The notes: generated by a model not told the origin, from the sequence alone. Counted from the first letter of the stretch, positions 36,958 to 46,165 are shown. The stretch: DNA of 64,000 nt from Methanobrevibacter arboriphilus JCM 13429 = DSM 1125 (GCF_002072215.1 NZ_JXMW01000001.1:124001-188000); one strand, 5' to 3'. Program-made: numbers and translations.

Positions 36958-38100
36958 ATGGATGATACTTTATTAATGCTTCCTGGACCAACAAGCGTAG
37001 CACCAAGAGTTCTAAAAGCTATGTCTAATAATATTGTTAACCATAGAAGCGCAATTTTTGGAGAGATATTTACTGAAACTACTGAACTAATGTCTGAGGT
37101 TTTTAAAACACAGAATCAATCTTATTTACTTACTGGTTCAGGTACATCAGCTATGGAAGCAGCTATCGCTAATACTATAAAACCTGGAGAAAAAATATTA
37201 AATGTTGTAGGAGGTAAATTCGGACAAAGGTTTATGCAAATAGCTAACTCATTTGGAATAGATGCACAAGAATTAGCTGTTGAATGGGGAACTGCTGTAA
37301 CACCAGAACAAGTGAAAATTGCTCTTGAAAATGATGAATATATTAAAGCAGTTACTGTTGTTCATAATGAAACCTCTACTGGTGTAGCTGCTCCTATTGA
37401 AGAAATTGGAAAGGTTATGAAAAATTACGATGCATTATACATTGTAGATACTGTATCATCTCTTGGAGGAGATAGAGTAGATGTAGATAAGTATGGCATC
37501 GATATTTGTGTAACAGGATCTCAAAAATGTTTAGCTGCTCCTCCAGGATTAGCTGCAATTACTTTAAATGATGAAGCATGGAAAGTTATTGATAATACCG
37601 ATTCTAACACATATTATTTAGATATGAAAAAATACAAAAAAAGTGGTGCTGGAACACCTCCTGAAACTCCATATACTCCATCAGTTTCATTAATTTATGC
37701 TTTATTTGAAGCTTTAAAAATAATTAAAGAAGAAGGCCTAGAAAATAGAGTAGTTAGGCATGAAACAGCTGCTGAAGCTTCAAGAAATGCTGTTAAAGCT
37801 CTTGGTCTTGAAATATTCCCTGATGAAAAAGTTTCATCTACAACTGTTACCGCAGTTAAAATGCCAGAAAACGTTACTGACGCAGAATTAAGAGGAACAA
37901 TGCGAAATAAATATAAAGTAGAATTAGCTGGTGGACAAGACCATTTAAAAGGAAATATATTTAGAATTGGACATATGGGTAACATATCCTATAAAGAACT
38001 AGCTATTACATTTTCTGCACTTGGAATGACTTTAAAAGGTCTTGGATTCGATATTGACATGGGTGCAGGAGTAGCTGCAGTTAATAAATCATACTTATGA
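36958..38100 (+). CDS. Class V PLP aminotransferase, alanine-glyoxylate/serine-pyruvate type, 380 aa
   Basis: The signature of the serine-pyruvate/alanine-glyoxylate family is clear: MLPGPTSVAPRVLKAM at the N-terminus, HRSAIFGEIF, LTGSGTSAMEAAI, VHNETSTGV, and YIVDTVSSLGGD with the PLP aspartate. The Schiff-base lysine is in VTGSQKCLAAPPG. In methanogens related enzymes take part in serine/glycine-alanine exchange or in phosphoserine-type steps; the precise substrates are unknown. Its good ribosome binding site (ggagg) and its own promoter suggest high expression. Bordered by the divergent mptE and a repeat-filled spacer. Family confidence high, substrates low. Confidence 0.92.
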   Translation: MDDTLLMLPGPTSVAPRVLKAMSNNIVNHRSAIFGEIFTETTELMSEVFKTQNQSYLLTGSGTSAMEAAIANTIKPGEKILNVVGGKFGQRFMQIANSFGIDAQELAVEWGTAVTPEQVKIALENDEYIKAVTVVHNETSTGVAAPIEEIGKVMKNYDALYIVDTVSSLGGDRVDVDKYGIDICVTGSQKCLAAPPGLAAITLNDEAWKVIDNTDSNTYYLDMKKYKKSGAGTPPETPYTPSVSLIYALFEALKIIKEEGLENRVVRHETAAEASRNAVKALGLEIFPDEKVSSTTVTAVKMPENVTDAELRGTMRNKYKVELAGGQDHLKGNIFRIGHMGNISYKELAITFSALGMTLKGLGFDIDMGAGVAAVNKSYL

Positions 38101-38642
38101 TTCATTTTATATATTATATGTTATAATACAGCTATTAAATAATAATATTAATAATAATATTAATAATAAAATTTATAATAATATTTTATAATATAATATT
38201 TTATAATAATATTCTATAATAATATTTATATTAGTTGTTATATTAGTTGTATTTTCTAATACTTTTTTTTAAATTTTTTAATTTTATTTTTAATAATAAT
38301 TTTTATATTACTTTTAATATTACTTTTAATACTAGTTTTAATACTAGTTTTAATCTTAATTTTAATACTATCTTAATAATACTTTTAATATTGTTTGTAA
38401 TATTTGTAGTATTCTTTTCACTATTATTTTTAGTATCATTTTTAATATATTCTCAGTATTACATTTAATATTATTAATAATAATATTAATCTCAATATTA
38501 TAATTAATATTAATTTTTATATTCTTCCCTTAATGTTTTTGATTATTATTTCTAATTTTGTATTAAAAGTAATATTAAAAGTAATATTAAAATTATTATT
38601 AAAAATACTTAAAAAATAGTAAATTTTAATTTATAGCTATTA
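38101..38642. other. Intergenic region, highly repetitive
   Basis: Contains aataatattat repeats (38120-38220) and a 12-bp tandem repeat (38310-38380). The open frame at 38247-38468 is a by-product of the repeat and not a gene. Confidence 0.65.
38310..38380. repeat. 12-bp tandem repeat, about six copies
   Basis: Units like acttttaatact and agttttaatact run from 38310 with a 12-bp period, slightly degenerate. Because 12 is a multiple of three, it opens a false reading frame in this spacer. Confidence 0.7.
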
Positions 38643-40394
38643 TTAAGATTTAACAAGTGGAATATCTTCTTCTGCAATTAAAACCTCTAATAAATAAGGT
38701 TTATCTAATTTTAAATTTTTAATAGCTAATTTTAACTCTTCCCTAGAACTTACAGAATCAGCTTCAATTCCATAAGCATTAGCTAATTTCACAAAATCAG
38801 GATTTTCTAAATCAACAGAATATCTTAAATCTTTATTATAAAAAGCTTCCCATTGCCTAATTACACCCAATTGAGAATTATTTAATACTATGATTAAAAT
38901 AGGGAGATTATTAGAAGAAATAGTAGCTAACTCTTGAATATTCATCTGAAAGCCACCATCTCCATTAATAAGAAGAATTTTCTTATTAGGTTGAGATATT
39001 GATGCCCCACAAGCTGCAGGTAATCCATATCCCATAGGAGCCATAGCTCCTGAGAATATAATCCTTTTATTATAAATTTCAGATATAAGATTAACCCATG
39101 TCGTATGTGAACCTGCATCATTAACCAGAATATAATCCTTAAAATTATCTAATTTATCTAAATCATTGAAATATTCCATTATTAATTTAATAGCTACTTG
39201 TGGTTTTAAAGGGATTTCTTTACTTTCTAACCCATCGATATGAGTTTTTTCATTATTTTGAAAAATATCAGCTATCCATGAATCATTAAACGAATTATTA
39301 AATGAATCTTTAGATGAATCTTTAGATGAGTCCTTAGATGAATCCTTAACGGAATCCTTAAATGAATTATTAACTATTTTTGAATAATTAAAATGATTTA
39401 AAACCTTTTTTACATTACCATGAATTTTTATATCTCCAAAAAGAACATTTTGATCAATATTAACACTAATAACCTTGGTTTTAGCTTTTCTAAAATCAAA
39501 ATGACTGTTAATATGAGTTGTTCTTTCAGATATTTTAGAACCTAAAAATATTATTAAGTCAGCGTTTTTAAATGCAAAATTAGCCATTTTAGATCCTCTA
39601 AGACCTACAAGGCCTAATTCAAGGCCATAATCATTTATCAAGCCCTTTGAATGATATGTATGAGTAATAGGAATTTTATTAGTTTCTGAAAATTTTTTAA
39701 GCTCTTCAACAGAGTCTGCCCAAAATATTCCAGCACCAGCAACAATCAATGGTCTTTTGGATTTTTTTATTTCTAACAATGCATCATCTATTTTATTATA
39801 ATCATAATAATTAGAGGATAGATCAGATGACATTGGATAATCAGAGGACAGATAATAATCAGAGGACAAATCCAAATTACAATTATTATGATCAATAGAT
39901 TTATCTAAAAGAACGTTTTTCGAAAGATTAATGTGAATAGGGCCTCTTGGTTCGTTATTAAGAATTTTTACAGCTTTTTTAATATTATCAATAGATGATC
40001 TACCATTTTTAGGATTGAAAGTTTTAATAGTAATAGGTTTAAAAATAGCTTCAATATCAATATCTTGAAATTCATCCTTATTTTCATGATTTAAATGATT
40101 ATCTCCAGTTATAACAAGCATAGGAACAGAATCTTTAAAAGCAACTCCAACACCCATTACCATATTTAAAGCACCAGGACCTGCAGTAGAAACACAAACT
40201 CCAAACTTACCAGAGACTCTAGAATAAGCATCAGCAGCATGAACAGCACCTTGTTCATGTCTCATAAGAACATGACCAATTTTAGAATTGTTTAAAGCAC
40301 CATAAAATGGAATAATTTGCTCTCCAGGATGTCCAAAAATATGTTTAACACCTGAATTTTCAAGAATTTTAACAATACATTCCGCAGTATTCAT
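38643..40394 (-). CDS. Acetolactate-synthase-like thiamine diphosphate enzyme with repeat insertions, 583 aa
   Basis: TPP-dependent enzyme of the IlvB type. The catalytic glutamate is in MRHEQGAVHAADAYSR, the FAD/central domain has IVAGAGIFWA, and the TPP/Mg motif is INGDGGFQMNIQELATIS, ending NN. It would condense or decarboxylate 2-keto acids; no small regulatory subunit gene is adjacent, so it may be a paralogue of the true synthase. Two repetitive inserts are present: residues near 175-195 (SSDYYLSSDYPMSSDLSS) and near 340-370 (DSSKDSSKDSS with variants). The second comes from a 12-bp DNA repeat at 39290-39365. They sit at domain linkers. The ATG at 40394 is chosen over a GTG at 40403. 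Confidence 0.86.
   Translation of the reverse strand: MNTAECIVKILENSGVKHIFGHPGEQIIPFYGALNNSKIGHVLMRHEQGAVHAADAYSRVSGKFGVCVSTAGPGALNMVMGVGVAFKDSVPMLVITGDNHLNHENKDEFQDIDIEAIFKPITIKTFNPKNGRSSIDNIKKAVKILNNEPRGPIHINLSKNVLLDKSIDHNNCNLDLSSDYYLSSDYPMSSDLSSNYYDYNKIDDALLEIKKSKRPLIVAGAGIFWADSVEELKKFSETNKIPITHTYHSKGLINDYGLELGLVGLRGSKMANFAFKNADLIIFLGSKISERTTHINSHFDFRKAKTKVISVNIDQNVLFGDIKIHGNVKKVLNHFNYSKIVNNSFKDSVKDSSKDSSKDSSKDSFNNSFNDSWIADIFQNNEKTHIDGLESKEIPLKPQVAIKLIMEYFNDLDKLDNFKDYILVNDAGSHTTWVNLISEIYNKRIIFSGAMAPMGYGLPAACGASISQPNKKILLINGDGGFQMNIQELATISSNNLPILIIVLNNSQLGVIRQWEAFYNKDLRYSVDLENPDFVKLANAYGIEADSVSSREELKLAIKNLKLDKPYLLEVLIAEEDIPLVKS
39290..39365. repeat. In-frame 12-bp repeat inside the acetolactate-synthase-like gene
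   Basis: Plus-strand units such as gaatctttagat and gaatccttagat repeat about six times with few changes, encoding SSKD/DSFN-type repeats on the minus strand. All changes keep frame. Confidence 0.7.
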
Positions 40395-40541
40395 TTGACA
40401 CACTTATCCAAAATATTACTAAAAATGATAAAAATATAAATAAAAAACATGAAATAAAATACTAAATAAAAAAATATTGAATAAAAAAGATTAGATAATG
40501 AAAACATTGAATAAAAACAAAATAATATATAATTATAGATT

Positions 40542-40994
40542 TTATTCCTCTTGATAGCTGCCAGAATACTCCCCAGAACCATCAACTTTAAAAACAACAC
40601 CCTGAGCTATTCTATCGCCTTTTTTAATTTTATAATCAAAATTTCCATGATTATAAATCATAAACATAAGAGTACCATAAAAACCAGGATCACCAACAGC
40701 AGTTTGAACTGAAACAAAACTACGAAGAAGAGTAGATCTGGGTAAATATAACATAGAATATCCTTTAGGAATCTTAATTTTTCGATCAATTGTAGCTAAA
40801 TAAGCAGTATGTGGTTTAAGAGTATATACTGGTCCATCTATAGCTTCAATATCAGGTAGATTTTTCTCATTATCAATAAGAGAAGCAGCTGATTTTTGGA
40901 TAAATACTTCATCAAGAGCTAAGTCAATTCCAGAAGGTTGTACTAATTTTTTAAAATCAGGAAATAATTTTATAAGTTCTTTTTCTCCTAACAT
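40542..40994 (-). CDS. dut: dUTP diphosphatase/dCTP deaminase family, 150 aa
   Basis: Trimeric dUTPase-fold enzyme. Motifs: PSGIDLALDE (motif 1), LPRSTLLRS (motif 2), VQTAVGDPGFYGTLMFMIYNHG (motif 3, substrate uracil pocket), KKGDRIAQGVVF (motif 4) and GEYSGSYQ (motif 5, the glycine-rich loop over the triphosphate). It hydrolyses dUTP to dUMP and keeps uracil out of DNA; bifunctional deaminases of this family also act on dCTP. The size resembles the short methanogen protein MJ1102. A stop at 40542 ends EYSGSYQEE. It lies just upstream of the ALS-like gene on the same strand, 147 bases apart. Confidence 0.9.
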   Translation of the reverse strand: MLGEKELIKLFPDFKKLVQPSGIDLALDEVFIQKSAASLIDNEKNLPDIEAIDGPVYTLKPHTAYLATIDRKIKIPKGYSMLYLPRSTLLRSFVSVQTAVGDPGFYGTLMFMIYNHGNFDYKIKKGDRIAQGVVFKVDGSGEYSGSYQEE

Positions 40995-41254
40995 TTTTAA
41001 TCACGTATATTTATAAGATTATTTTTTATAAGATTATTTAAAAATTTATATAAAAATAATTATGTACTTTAACAGATATAACTTTATATCATAAAATATT
41101 TAATAGCTATTAAAATTAATACAATCTAATAATAATATAAAAAAAAAATTAAAAGAATTGTTAAGTAAGGTTGTTAAATAAAATTATTAAAAGATTATTA
41201 ATAATTAATAGAATTAGTAGCTATCTAATAAAATAAAAATAAGGAGATAAAAGA

Positions 41255-41443
41255 ATGCCTGTAATAATAGTAGAATCAAATAAATTAGATGTTGATAAAA
41301 AAAGAGAATATGTTAAAAATTTAACAAAATTAACAGCTGAAACATATGGATTACCTGAAAACACAGTAACAATCATAATAAGAGAGAACGAAGCTGAAAA
41401 TATAGGAGTGGCTGGAAACTTATTAAGTGAGTTAGAGGAATAG
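41255..41443 (+). CDS. 4-oxalocrotonate tautomerase family protein, 62 aa
   Basis: Tiny tautomerase subunit. The mature N-terminus begins with Pro after removal of Met (MPVIIVESNKLDVDKK), and this proline is the catalytic base in the family. The rest forms the beta-alpha-beta unit with KREYVKNLTKLTAETYGLPENTVTIIIRENEAENIGVAG. Members act as hexamers on keto-enol substrates; the archaeal ones have no known metabolic role. A strong ribosome binding site (aaggagat) precedes the ATG. No related genes are nearby, so the substrate is unknown. It stands alone between two unrelated genes. Confidence 0.88.
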   Translation: MPVIIVESNKLDVDKKREYVKNLTKLTAETYGLPENTVTIIIRENEAENIGVAGNLLSELEE

Positions 41444-41484
41444 AAATAATAAAACTATTATCCATTATGACTAAATGAAAAATA

Positions 41485-41986
41485 TTAATTTTTACATAAC
41501 TTCCTGTAGAATCCACTTCCTTCAAATTTTATTAGTCCTAAATCTCTCAAAAATTGAAGAGTTTGTCTAATTTTAGGTTTAATATTTTGATTATTGGATA
41601 GATTCTTTGAATTTCATTTTCAAATAAATAAACATCCTTTAATATTTTTTGTATTTGGACTATATTATCCTGATTAATATTACCTGCTTGATCAATTTTA
41701 CATAATTGATCAAAATCATTTGAAATCTGAGATATCGAATTTGGATCATTTATATAATACCATAATCATAATTTCTGTTTAATCCAGAGAATGTTAAATT
41801 TGCAGAAGTAATAATCACATTAGAATTATCAAAAACATAAAATTTAGCATATAATGCAGAATGATTGAAAATCTGATGGTTATTAAACAAAATTTTATCT
41901 AAAGCAGAAATGTCAGAAACTTTTTTATAAAAATTTGCAAACTAGATTCATGAAAAGATCAGAAAATGGATAATTCAAAACTTCCA
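41485..41986 (-). pseudogene. Decayed PLD-fold nuclease with C-terminal winged helix
   Basis: A minus-strand gene broken by several frameshifts. It starts MEVLNYPFSDLF at 41986. After a frame change it reads ALYAKFYVFDNSNVIITSAN, the HKD motif of phospholipase-D-type nucleases, but the motif histidine is tyrosine. LTFSGLNRNYDYG follows. A second frame gives NDPNSISQISNDFDQL, and a third, ending at 41485, gives IRQTLQFLRDLGLIKFEGSG. That C-terminal segment matches winged helices of Dam-replacing/DpnI-type restriction enzymes. The likely ancestor was a PLD-fold nuclease of restriction or DNA-defence type. The gene is dead in this form. Confidence 0.75.
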
Positions 41987-42180
41987 TAAAAATGCCTTAA
42001 TATTTATAGTCTAAGATTTATCATATTCAAAAAATTAATAAATATATTATAAATTTAATAAACCCATAATAATAAACTCATAATAAATTATATATAATTT
42101 TCTTATTTTTAATAATTGTATTATTCATAATATTACATTAGAATATTTAAAAGATTTCTAACAATAAAAATATTGATTAA

Positions 42181-43524
42181 TTAACTAAATATCTGATCTA
42201 ACATCCAATCAGGATCATATTCTTTTATATCATCATAGCTCTGACCCATTCCTAAAAATAGTATAGGTTTTCCAATAACATAACCAATTGAAAGAGAAGC
42301 CCCTCCTTTTGAATCTGCATCGGCTTTAGTTAGAATAACACCATCAATATCAATAGCATCATTGAATTTAGTAGCTTGTTCAACAGCATCATTACCAGTT
42401 AATGCATCTCCTACAAAAACAACAATATCAGGTTTAGCTACCCTACGTATTTTTTTCATTTCGTCCATAAGATTAGTATTTGTCTGCATTCTACCAGCAG
42501 TATCAATTAAAACAAGTTCCTTACCTTTTGCTTTTGCATGTTCAACCGCATCAAATGCCACAGCTGCAGGATCAGACCCCTTTTCATGTTTAATAAGCTT
42601 AACATTTAGTTTATCAGTATGATAATTAATTTGTTCAATAGCTCCAGCCCTAAAAGTATCAGAAGCAGCTACAACAGGAGTATATCCTTTTTTAATATAA
42701 TAATTAGCTAACTTACCAATAGTTGTTGTTTTACCAGTTCCATTAATTCCAACAAACATAACAACAAGAGGTTCTCCCTTTTTTTTCTTTTCTTCAATCA
42801 TATCAGTCATTGATTTACCTTCAATATCAATAATTTTTGATACTGCATTTCGAAGAGCCTGATAAGTGTATTCATCAACATCACTGCTTCTTTTAATTTT
42901 TTGACCAATAAGATCTTCTCTTACAGATTCAACAACAAAGTTAGCTACATCAATAGCTACATCACTTTCAAGAAGAGAAAGTTCTAATTCCCATAAAATA
43001 TCTTCTAAATCTTTTTCAGAAATGGTTTTCTCTCGGATGAAAGAAAAAATTCCAGACTTCTTTTTTTCATCATCCAATGTTTCTAAATCTGATGAAATAT
43101 CAGTTCCAGTTTCAATAGTTTCCTTATCACCAGATTTATCATTTTTAGCTATAACATCAGATTTATCAACTTTAACTTTATCATCAGATTTATCAACTTT
43201 AGGTTTTTTAAATCTTAATTTTTCACTTATCTTTGAAAAAGTAGTTTCTTTATCATCAATGACTTCAGATTCATCTTTAAAAGTGTCTAATTCAGCTGAA
43301 ACATCCTTTTCAATTTTTTCATCATCATTTGATTTTTCATCATCCTTTTCATGATTAATCAGATCATTTTTATTTGCATCATCTTGATTAATCAAAGTAG
43401 ATTCATTAACTTCCTCAGCTTTTTCTTCTAGTTTAACATTGTTCTCTTCTTCTGCTTCCTCAGAAACTTTTTTAGTTAATTTTCCAGAAGCTTCGGCAAA
43501 TTTCTTTTTTATTGACTCAAACAA
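42181..43524 (-). CDS. ftsY: Signal recognition particle receptor FtsY, 447 aa
   Basis: The GTPase domain occupies about residues 170-447: GINGTGKTTTIGKLA (G1), DTFRAGAIEQ (G2), DTAGRMQTN (G3), LTKADADSKGG (G4) and GMGQSYDD (G5 region). FtsY brings ribosome-SRP complexes to the translocon and hydrolyses GTP with SRP54. The N-terminal A region is long and acidic: about 150 residues rich in D, E, K and S, containing repeated VDKSD-like segments. The last catalytic part is normal. It is the final gene of the long minus-strand string of translation genes, after prefoldin alpha, with 461 bases between. Confidence 0.97.
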   Translation of the reverse strand: MFESIKKKFAEASGKLTKKVSEEAEEENNVKLEEKAEEVNESTLINQDDANKNDLINHEKDDEKSNDDEKIEKDVSAELDTFKDESEVIDDKETTFSKISEKLRFKKPKVDKSDDKVKVDKSDVIAKNDKSGDKETIETGTDISSDLETLDDEKKKSGIFSFIREKTISEKDLEDILWELELSLLESDVAIDVANFVVESVREDLIGQKIKRSSDVDEYTYQALRNAVSKIIDIEGKSMTDMIEEKKKKGEPLVVMFVGINGTGKTTTIGKLANYYIKKGYTPVVAASDTFRAGAIEQINYHTDKLNVKLIKHEKGSDPAAVAFDAVEHAKAKGKELVLIDTAGRMQTNTNLMDEMKKIRRVAKPDIVVFVGDALTGNDAVEQATKFNDAIDIDGVILTKADADSKGGASLSIGYVIGKPILFLGMGQSYDDIKEYDPDWMLDQIFS

Positions 43525-43985
43525 AATATTACCTTCCCTAATAGAATATAATAAAATAATTTAATATTTATAGATAAATAATATCCTTAAAACATGAAAA
43601 ATCCTCAGATGGATTTTTAATATGTAATATTGATTATAGTATTACTAATATTATATATTATTAATAATATTATATTACATAAAATTAATTAATAAACTTC
43701 AATATATAATCAATTTAATATATAATCAAATTTATGTTATTAGTATATAAAAATTTAACCATAAACTATAATTTATTTATATAATTAATTTAAAGTAGTA
43801 ATTCTTTAACTATTATAATAAACTCAAAATGATCTCAAATGATAAAAATAGAGAATAGTACAATAAAAAAAATAAAAATAGTAATAATGATAAAAAATTA
43901 ATAAAAAAATAGATTTTTAATATTTAATACAAAATTAGAAATAATAATTAAATAATGAAAAAACTTAAAAAAAGTAGTGTATCAT
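43525..43985. other. Intergenic region between prefoldin and ftsY
   Basis: AT-rich. It contains the hairpin at 43597-43618. No gene was recognised; promoters for ftsY may be here because the gap is long for this gene string. Confidence 0.55.
43597..43618. promoter_or_regulatory. Hairpin upstream of ftsY
   Basis: Perfect stem aaaaatcc/ggattttt with a 6-nt loop (tcagat). It lies 73 bases upstream of the ftsY start on the minus strand, in the presumed leader. It could end the upstream transcript or influence translation. Only the structure is seen. Confidence 0.4.
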
Positions 43986-44414
43986 TTATTGTGGATTGCT
44001 TGCTTGAACTTTTCTCATAAGCTCTTCAGCTTGAGGAGATAGTTGAGCTACAATCTGACTGATTTTTTGAAGATTATTTAACATTTTATCAAGACTGTCA
44101 TTTAACTCCTCTTTTTGAGAAGATAAGGTTTCTTTAGCATCTTCAACAGATTTTTTAATAGCTACACCTGCACCAATACTCATAATAATCTCATTAGTAT
44201 TTTTAATTTCAGCATTCATGAAAGATCCAGCACCAACAGGTACTAGTGCTTCTAAAGAATTTTCTTCTTTAATATCTTCTAATGTTGATTCTAATGTTTC
44301 AACTTCGGCTAATGAAGCTTGTATAGCTTCAACTTGTTGTTGTAATACTTCAGCTTGATTTTTATATAAATTAAGCTCATTTACCATCTCATCTAATTTT
44401 TGCTGATCTTCCAT
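43986..44414 (-). CDS. pfdA: Prefoldin alpha subunit, 142 aa
   Basis: Coiled-coil chaperone subunit: a long N-terminal helix (LDEMVNELNLYKNQAEVLQQ), a beta hairpin at VPVGAGSFMNAEI (about residues 76-88), a second hairpin and a C-terminal helix. Prefoldin is a hexamer of two alpha and four beta subunits with six tentacles that hold unfolded proteins for the thermosome. Length is typical. The ATG follows aaggtgtaatt. It is the next-to-last gene in the translation string and lies 63 bases downstream of the LX gene on the same strand. The beta subunit is not in the window. Confidence 0.94.
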   Translation of the reverse strand: MEDQQKLDEMVNELNLYKNQAEVLQQQVEAIQASLAEVETLESTLEDIKEENSLEALVPVGAGSFMNAEIKNTNEIIMSIGAGVAIKKSVEDAKETLSSQKEELNDSLDKMLNNLQKISQIVAQLSPQAEELMRKVQASNPQ

Positions 44415-44477
44415 AATTACACCTTAATAACGTTCTATCATCCAATAAGGAACAAATAAATATACTGAAATAAAAAT

Positions 44478-44702
44478 TTATAATAATGCTTTTACTAAAG
44501 GATCATTAACTTCATCAGCAGAAATCTCTTTAATTTCTTCAATGTCAATTTGATTTCTGTTTATTCCATGTTTACTACCAAACTCAGAGTAAATTTTTTC
44601 ATAAATATTTTTTTCACTCATTGATTTTAATTCCTTAGTAAATACTTTAGTTTGATCACCCATTGTAAATCTACCTTGAATTCTATATATTTTTGTTTTC
44701 AT
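44478..44702 (-). CDS. rpl18a: 50S ribosomal protein L18Ae (LX), 74 aa
   Basis: Small ribosomal protein of archaea, homologous to the N-terminal half of eukaryotic L18a/eL20. Sequence MKTKIYRIQGRFTMGDQTKV, then VFTKELKSMSEKN and YEKIYSEFGSKHGINRNQIDIEEI, ending VNDPLVKALL. It binds the large subunit near the central protuberance. The gene lies between aIF6 upstream and prefoldin alpha downstream, all on one strand, a widely conserved archaeal order. Length is exactly that of the short archaeal form. Confidence high. Confidence 0.93.
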   Translation of the reverse strand: MKTKIYRIQGRFTMGDQTKVFTKELKSMSEKNIYEKIYSEFGSKHGINRNQIDIEEIKEISADEVNDPLVKALL

Positions 44703-44828
44703 ACTACCACACTATAATAATTTATAAATCTGTAATATTTGTAAGTCTGTAATGTAAATTTTAAATTTTTGATTATTAAATTATATTTTATTATTAAATT
44801 ATATTATAAAAAACATGACGAAAGAAGT

Positions 44829-45506
44829 TTAAATTTCAGAAGAGTCTAAAAATCCTAAAGCTTCTTCAATACGAGCCATTTCAGGACCAGTACTATTTTC
44901 TGGAACAATTGCACCATAAGAATTAGCTACAGAACATGCTCCAACAAAATTTATACCTTGGCCAACAGTTCCAATATCACCTTTAACTTTAAAAACATTT
45001 TCAATGAATTTAAGCTCAGATTCAGATGTTTCTCTATGAACAAGAGCTCCTTTATTAGTAACATTGAGTAAAGAACCAATAATATTAAATCCTGCTATCT
45101 CTGATCGTTCTACACGAATGTCTAAAGTTTCTTCAATAATATTGATTGATTTTTCAGAAACTAATGGACTTATGATAGCTCCATTATCATTTGCTGCAAT
45201 AATATTTCCAACAGCAGTATATTTATCAGAAATTTTAGCTACATTAAGTCCAACTTCTTCTAAAACAAAAATCTCACTATCTAATGTATATGGAGATACT
45301 ATAATACCATTAGAATTTCCACAAGACAATGCACCACACAAATTACTTCCAGATATTGTAGTTCTTACAACATCAATTTCTAATGCTTCTTTTATATGAT
45401 TTTCCATTACTTCTGGAAAGTTAAAAGGAACAATAGCTAATTGATCAGTGACGGAAATATATACACCTAAGTTTGGGTTTCCAGTTAAATTTATTCTTTT
45501 AAGCAT
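44829..45506 (-). CDS. eif6: Translation initiation factor aIF6, 225 aa
   Basis: aIF6 binds the 50S subunit and prevents early joining to 30S, and takes part in 60S-type biogenesis. The protein has the five-fold pseudo-symmetric repeats of the family: INLTGNPNLGVYISVTDQLA at the start, then GSNLCGALSCGNSNGIIVSP, VGNIIAANDNGAIISP, GFNIIGSLLNVTNKGALVH and GINFVGACSVANSYGAIVP. The ATG at 45506 is preceded by aaaggt three bases upstream; a start at 45521 would add five residues with a worse site. It is in the translation string between L31e and LX. Confidence 0.96.
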   Translation of the reverse strand: MLKRINLTGNPNLGVYISVTDQLAIVPFNFPEVMENHIKEALEIDVVRTTISGSNLCGALSCGNSNGIIVSPYTLDSEIFVLEEVGLNVAKISDKYTAVGNIIAANDNGAIISPLVSEKSINIIEETLDIRVERSEIAGFNIIGSLLNVTNKGALVHRETSESELKFIENVFKVKGDIGTVGQGINFVGACSVANSYGAIVPENSTGPEMARIEEALGFLDSSEI

Positions 45507-45521
45507 TGTACCTTTCTCCAT

Positions 45522-45755
45522 ATCTAAACAAATATAATCTAATTTTTTATAATCTAAATCTTTTTTAAAATTATTAATTATTTATATTATTGATATTTAT
45601 ATTATTGTATTAATTAAAATTATAATTATATTAAAATTATTATATTAAAATTATAATATTACTTATAATATATTTAATATTACTTATAATATAGTTAATT
45701 ATAGTTATAATATAATTAGTTATAATATTAATTAATTGTAATATTAATTATAACA
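45522..45755. repeat. Short direct repeats between L31e and aIF6
   Basis: Repeated tataatatnttaattat and aatattacttataatat units occupy most of 45590-45750. No gene. Confidence 0.5.
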
Positions 45756-46001
45756 TTATTCAGCTAAAGTTGCTTCTACAACTCCATCGTCATCTTTAAC
45801 AGCTTTAACTTTTATTTTTGAAGGAATCTTCTGAATTCCTCTCTCCCAAATTTTTTCATTTACAGAAGCATCCAATTTAATTTCTTCTGATTTCATATGC
45901 TTTTGTAAGAATTCTTGAACTACCCTAATAGCTTTAGCTGCTCTTATAGTTCTTTGTACATTCTTAGCATCTCTAAGAGGTATTGTGTAAGTTCTTTCCA
46001 T
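45756..46001 (-). CDS. rpl31e: 50S ribosomal protein L31e, 81 aa
   Basis: Archaeal eL31. Opening [20 protein letters not shown], followed by [23 protein letters not shown] and [26 protein letters not shown]. It lies near the peptide exit tunnel of the 50S subunit. Eight bases separate the upstream L39e stop codon from its ATG, so the two are cotranscribed and probably coupled; ggtgttatc gives a GGTG-type binding site. The gene order L39e-L31e-aIF6-LX-prefoldin is a known archaeal arrangement. Confidence 0.95.
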   Translation of the reverse strand: MERTYTIPLRDAKNVQRTIRAAKAIRVVQEFLQKHMKSEEIKLDASVNEKIWERGIQKIPSKIKVKAVKDDDGVVEATLAE

Positions 46002-46009
46002 GATAACAC

Positions 46010-46165
46010 CTATACTTTAAGATTATTTCTTCTCCAATGTCTTGGTTTAGGCCTATATTTTAATTGACGTTTAGTTTTCGCATAAGCCCATATTGGGACT
46101 CTTCTATTTTGTTTATTAGCTTTTGCTAGTCTTAATTTTTTAGCTAATGGTTTATTTCTACTCAT
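46010..46165 (-). CDS. rpl39e: 50S ribosomal protein L39e, 51 aa
   Basis: A short, very basic protein read from the ATG at 46165: [20 protein letters not shown], then [20 protein letters not shown] and [11 protein letters not shown], ending in TAG at 46010. Length of 51 residues and the W-A and R-H-W-R-R motifs identify eL39, which lines the exit tunnel. It starts the L39e-L31e pair, with only eight bases to the L31e start. It is too short for many gene finders. Upstream (46166-46200) is an AT-rich promoter region with tttaaatatatttatgtt on the minus strand. Confidence 0.95.
   Translation of the reverse strand: MSRNKPLAKKLRLAKANKQNRRVPIWAYAKTKRQLKYRPKPRHWRRNNLKV

Noticed and set aside
38247-38468. 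Plus-strand frame rich in N, F, T and S
   Set aside because: Produced by the 12-bp intergenic repeat; low complexity and no ribosome binding site.
40391-40600. Minus-strand frame between dut and the ALS-like gene
   Set aside because: Low-complexity Tyr/Phe/Ile frame overlapping the 3' end of dut; no family, no start signal.
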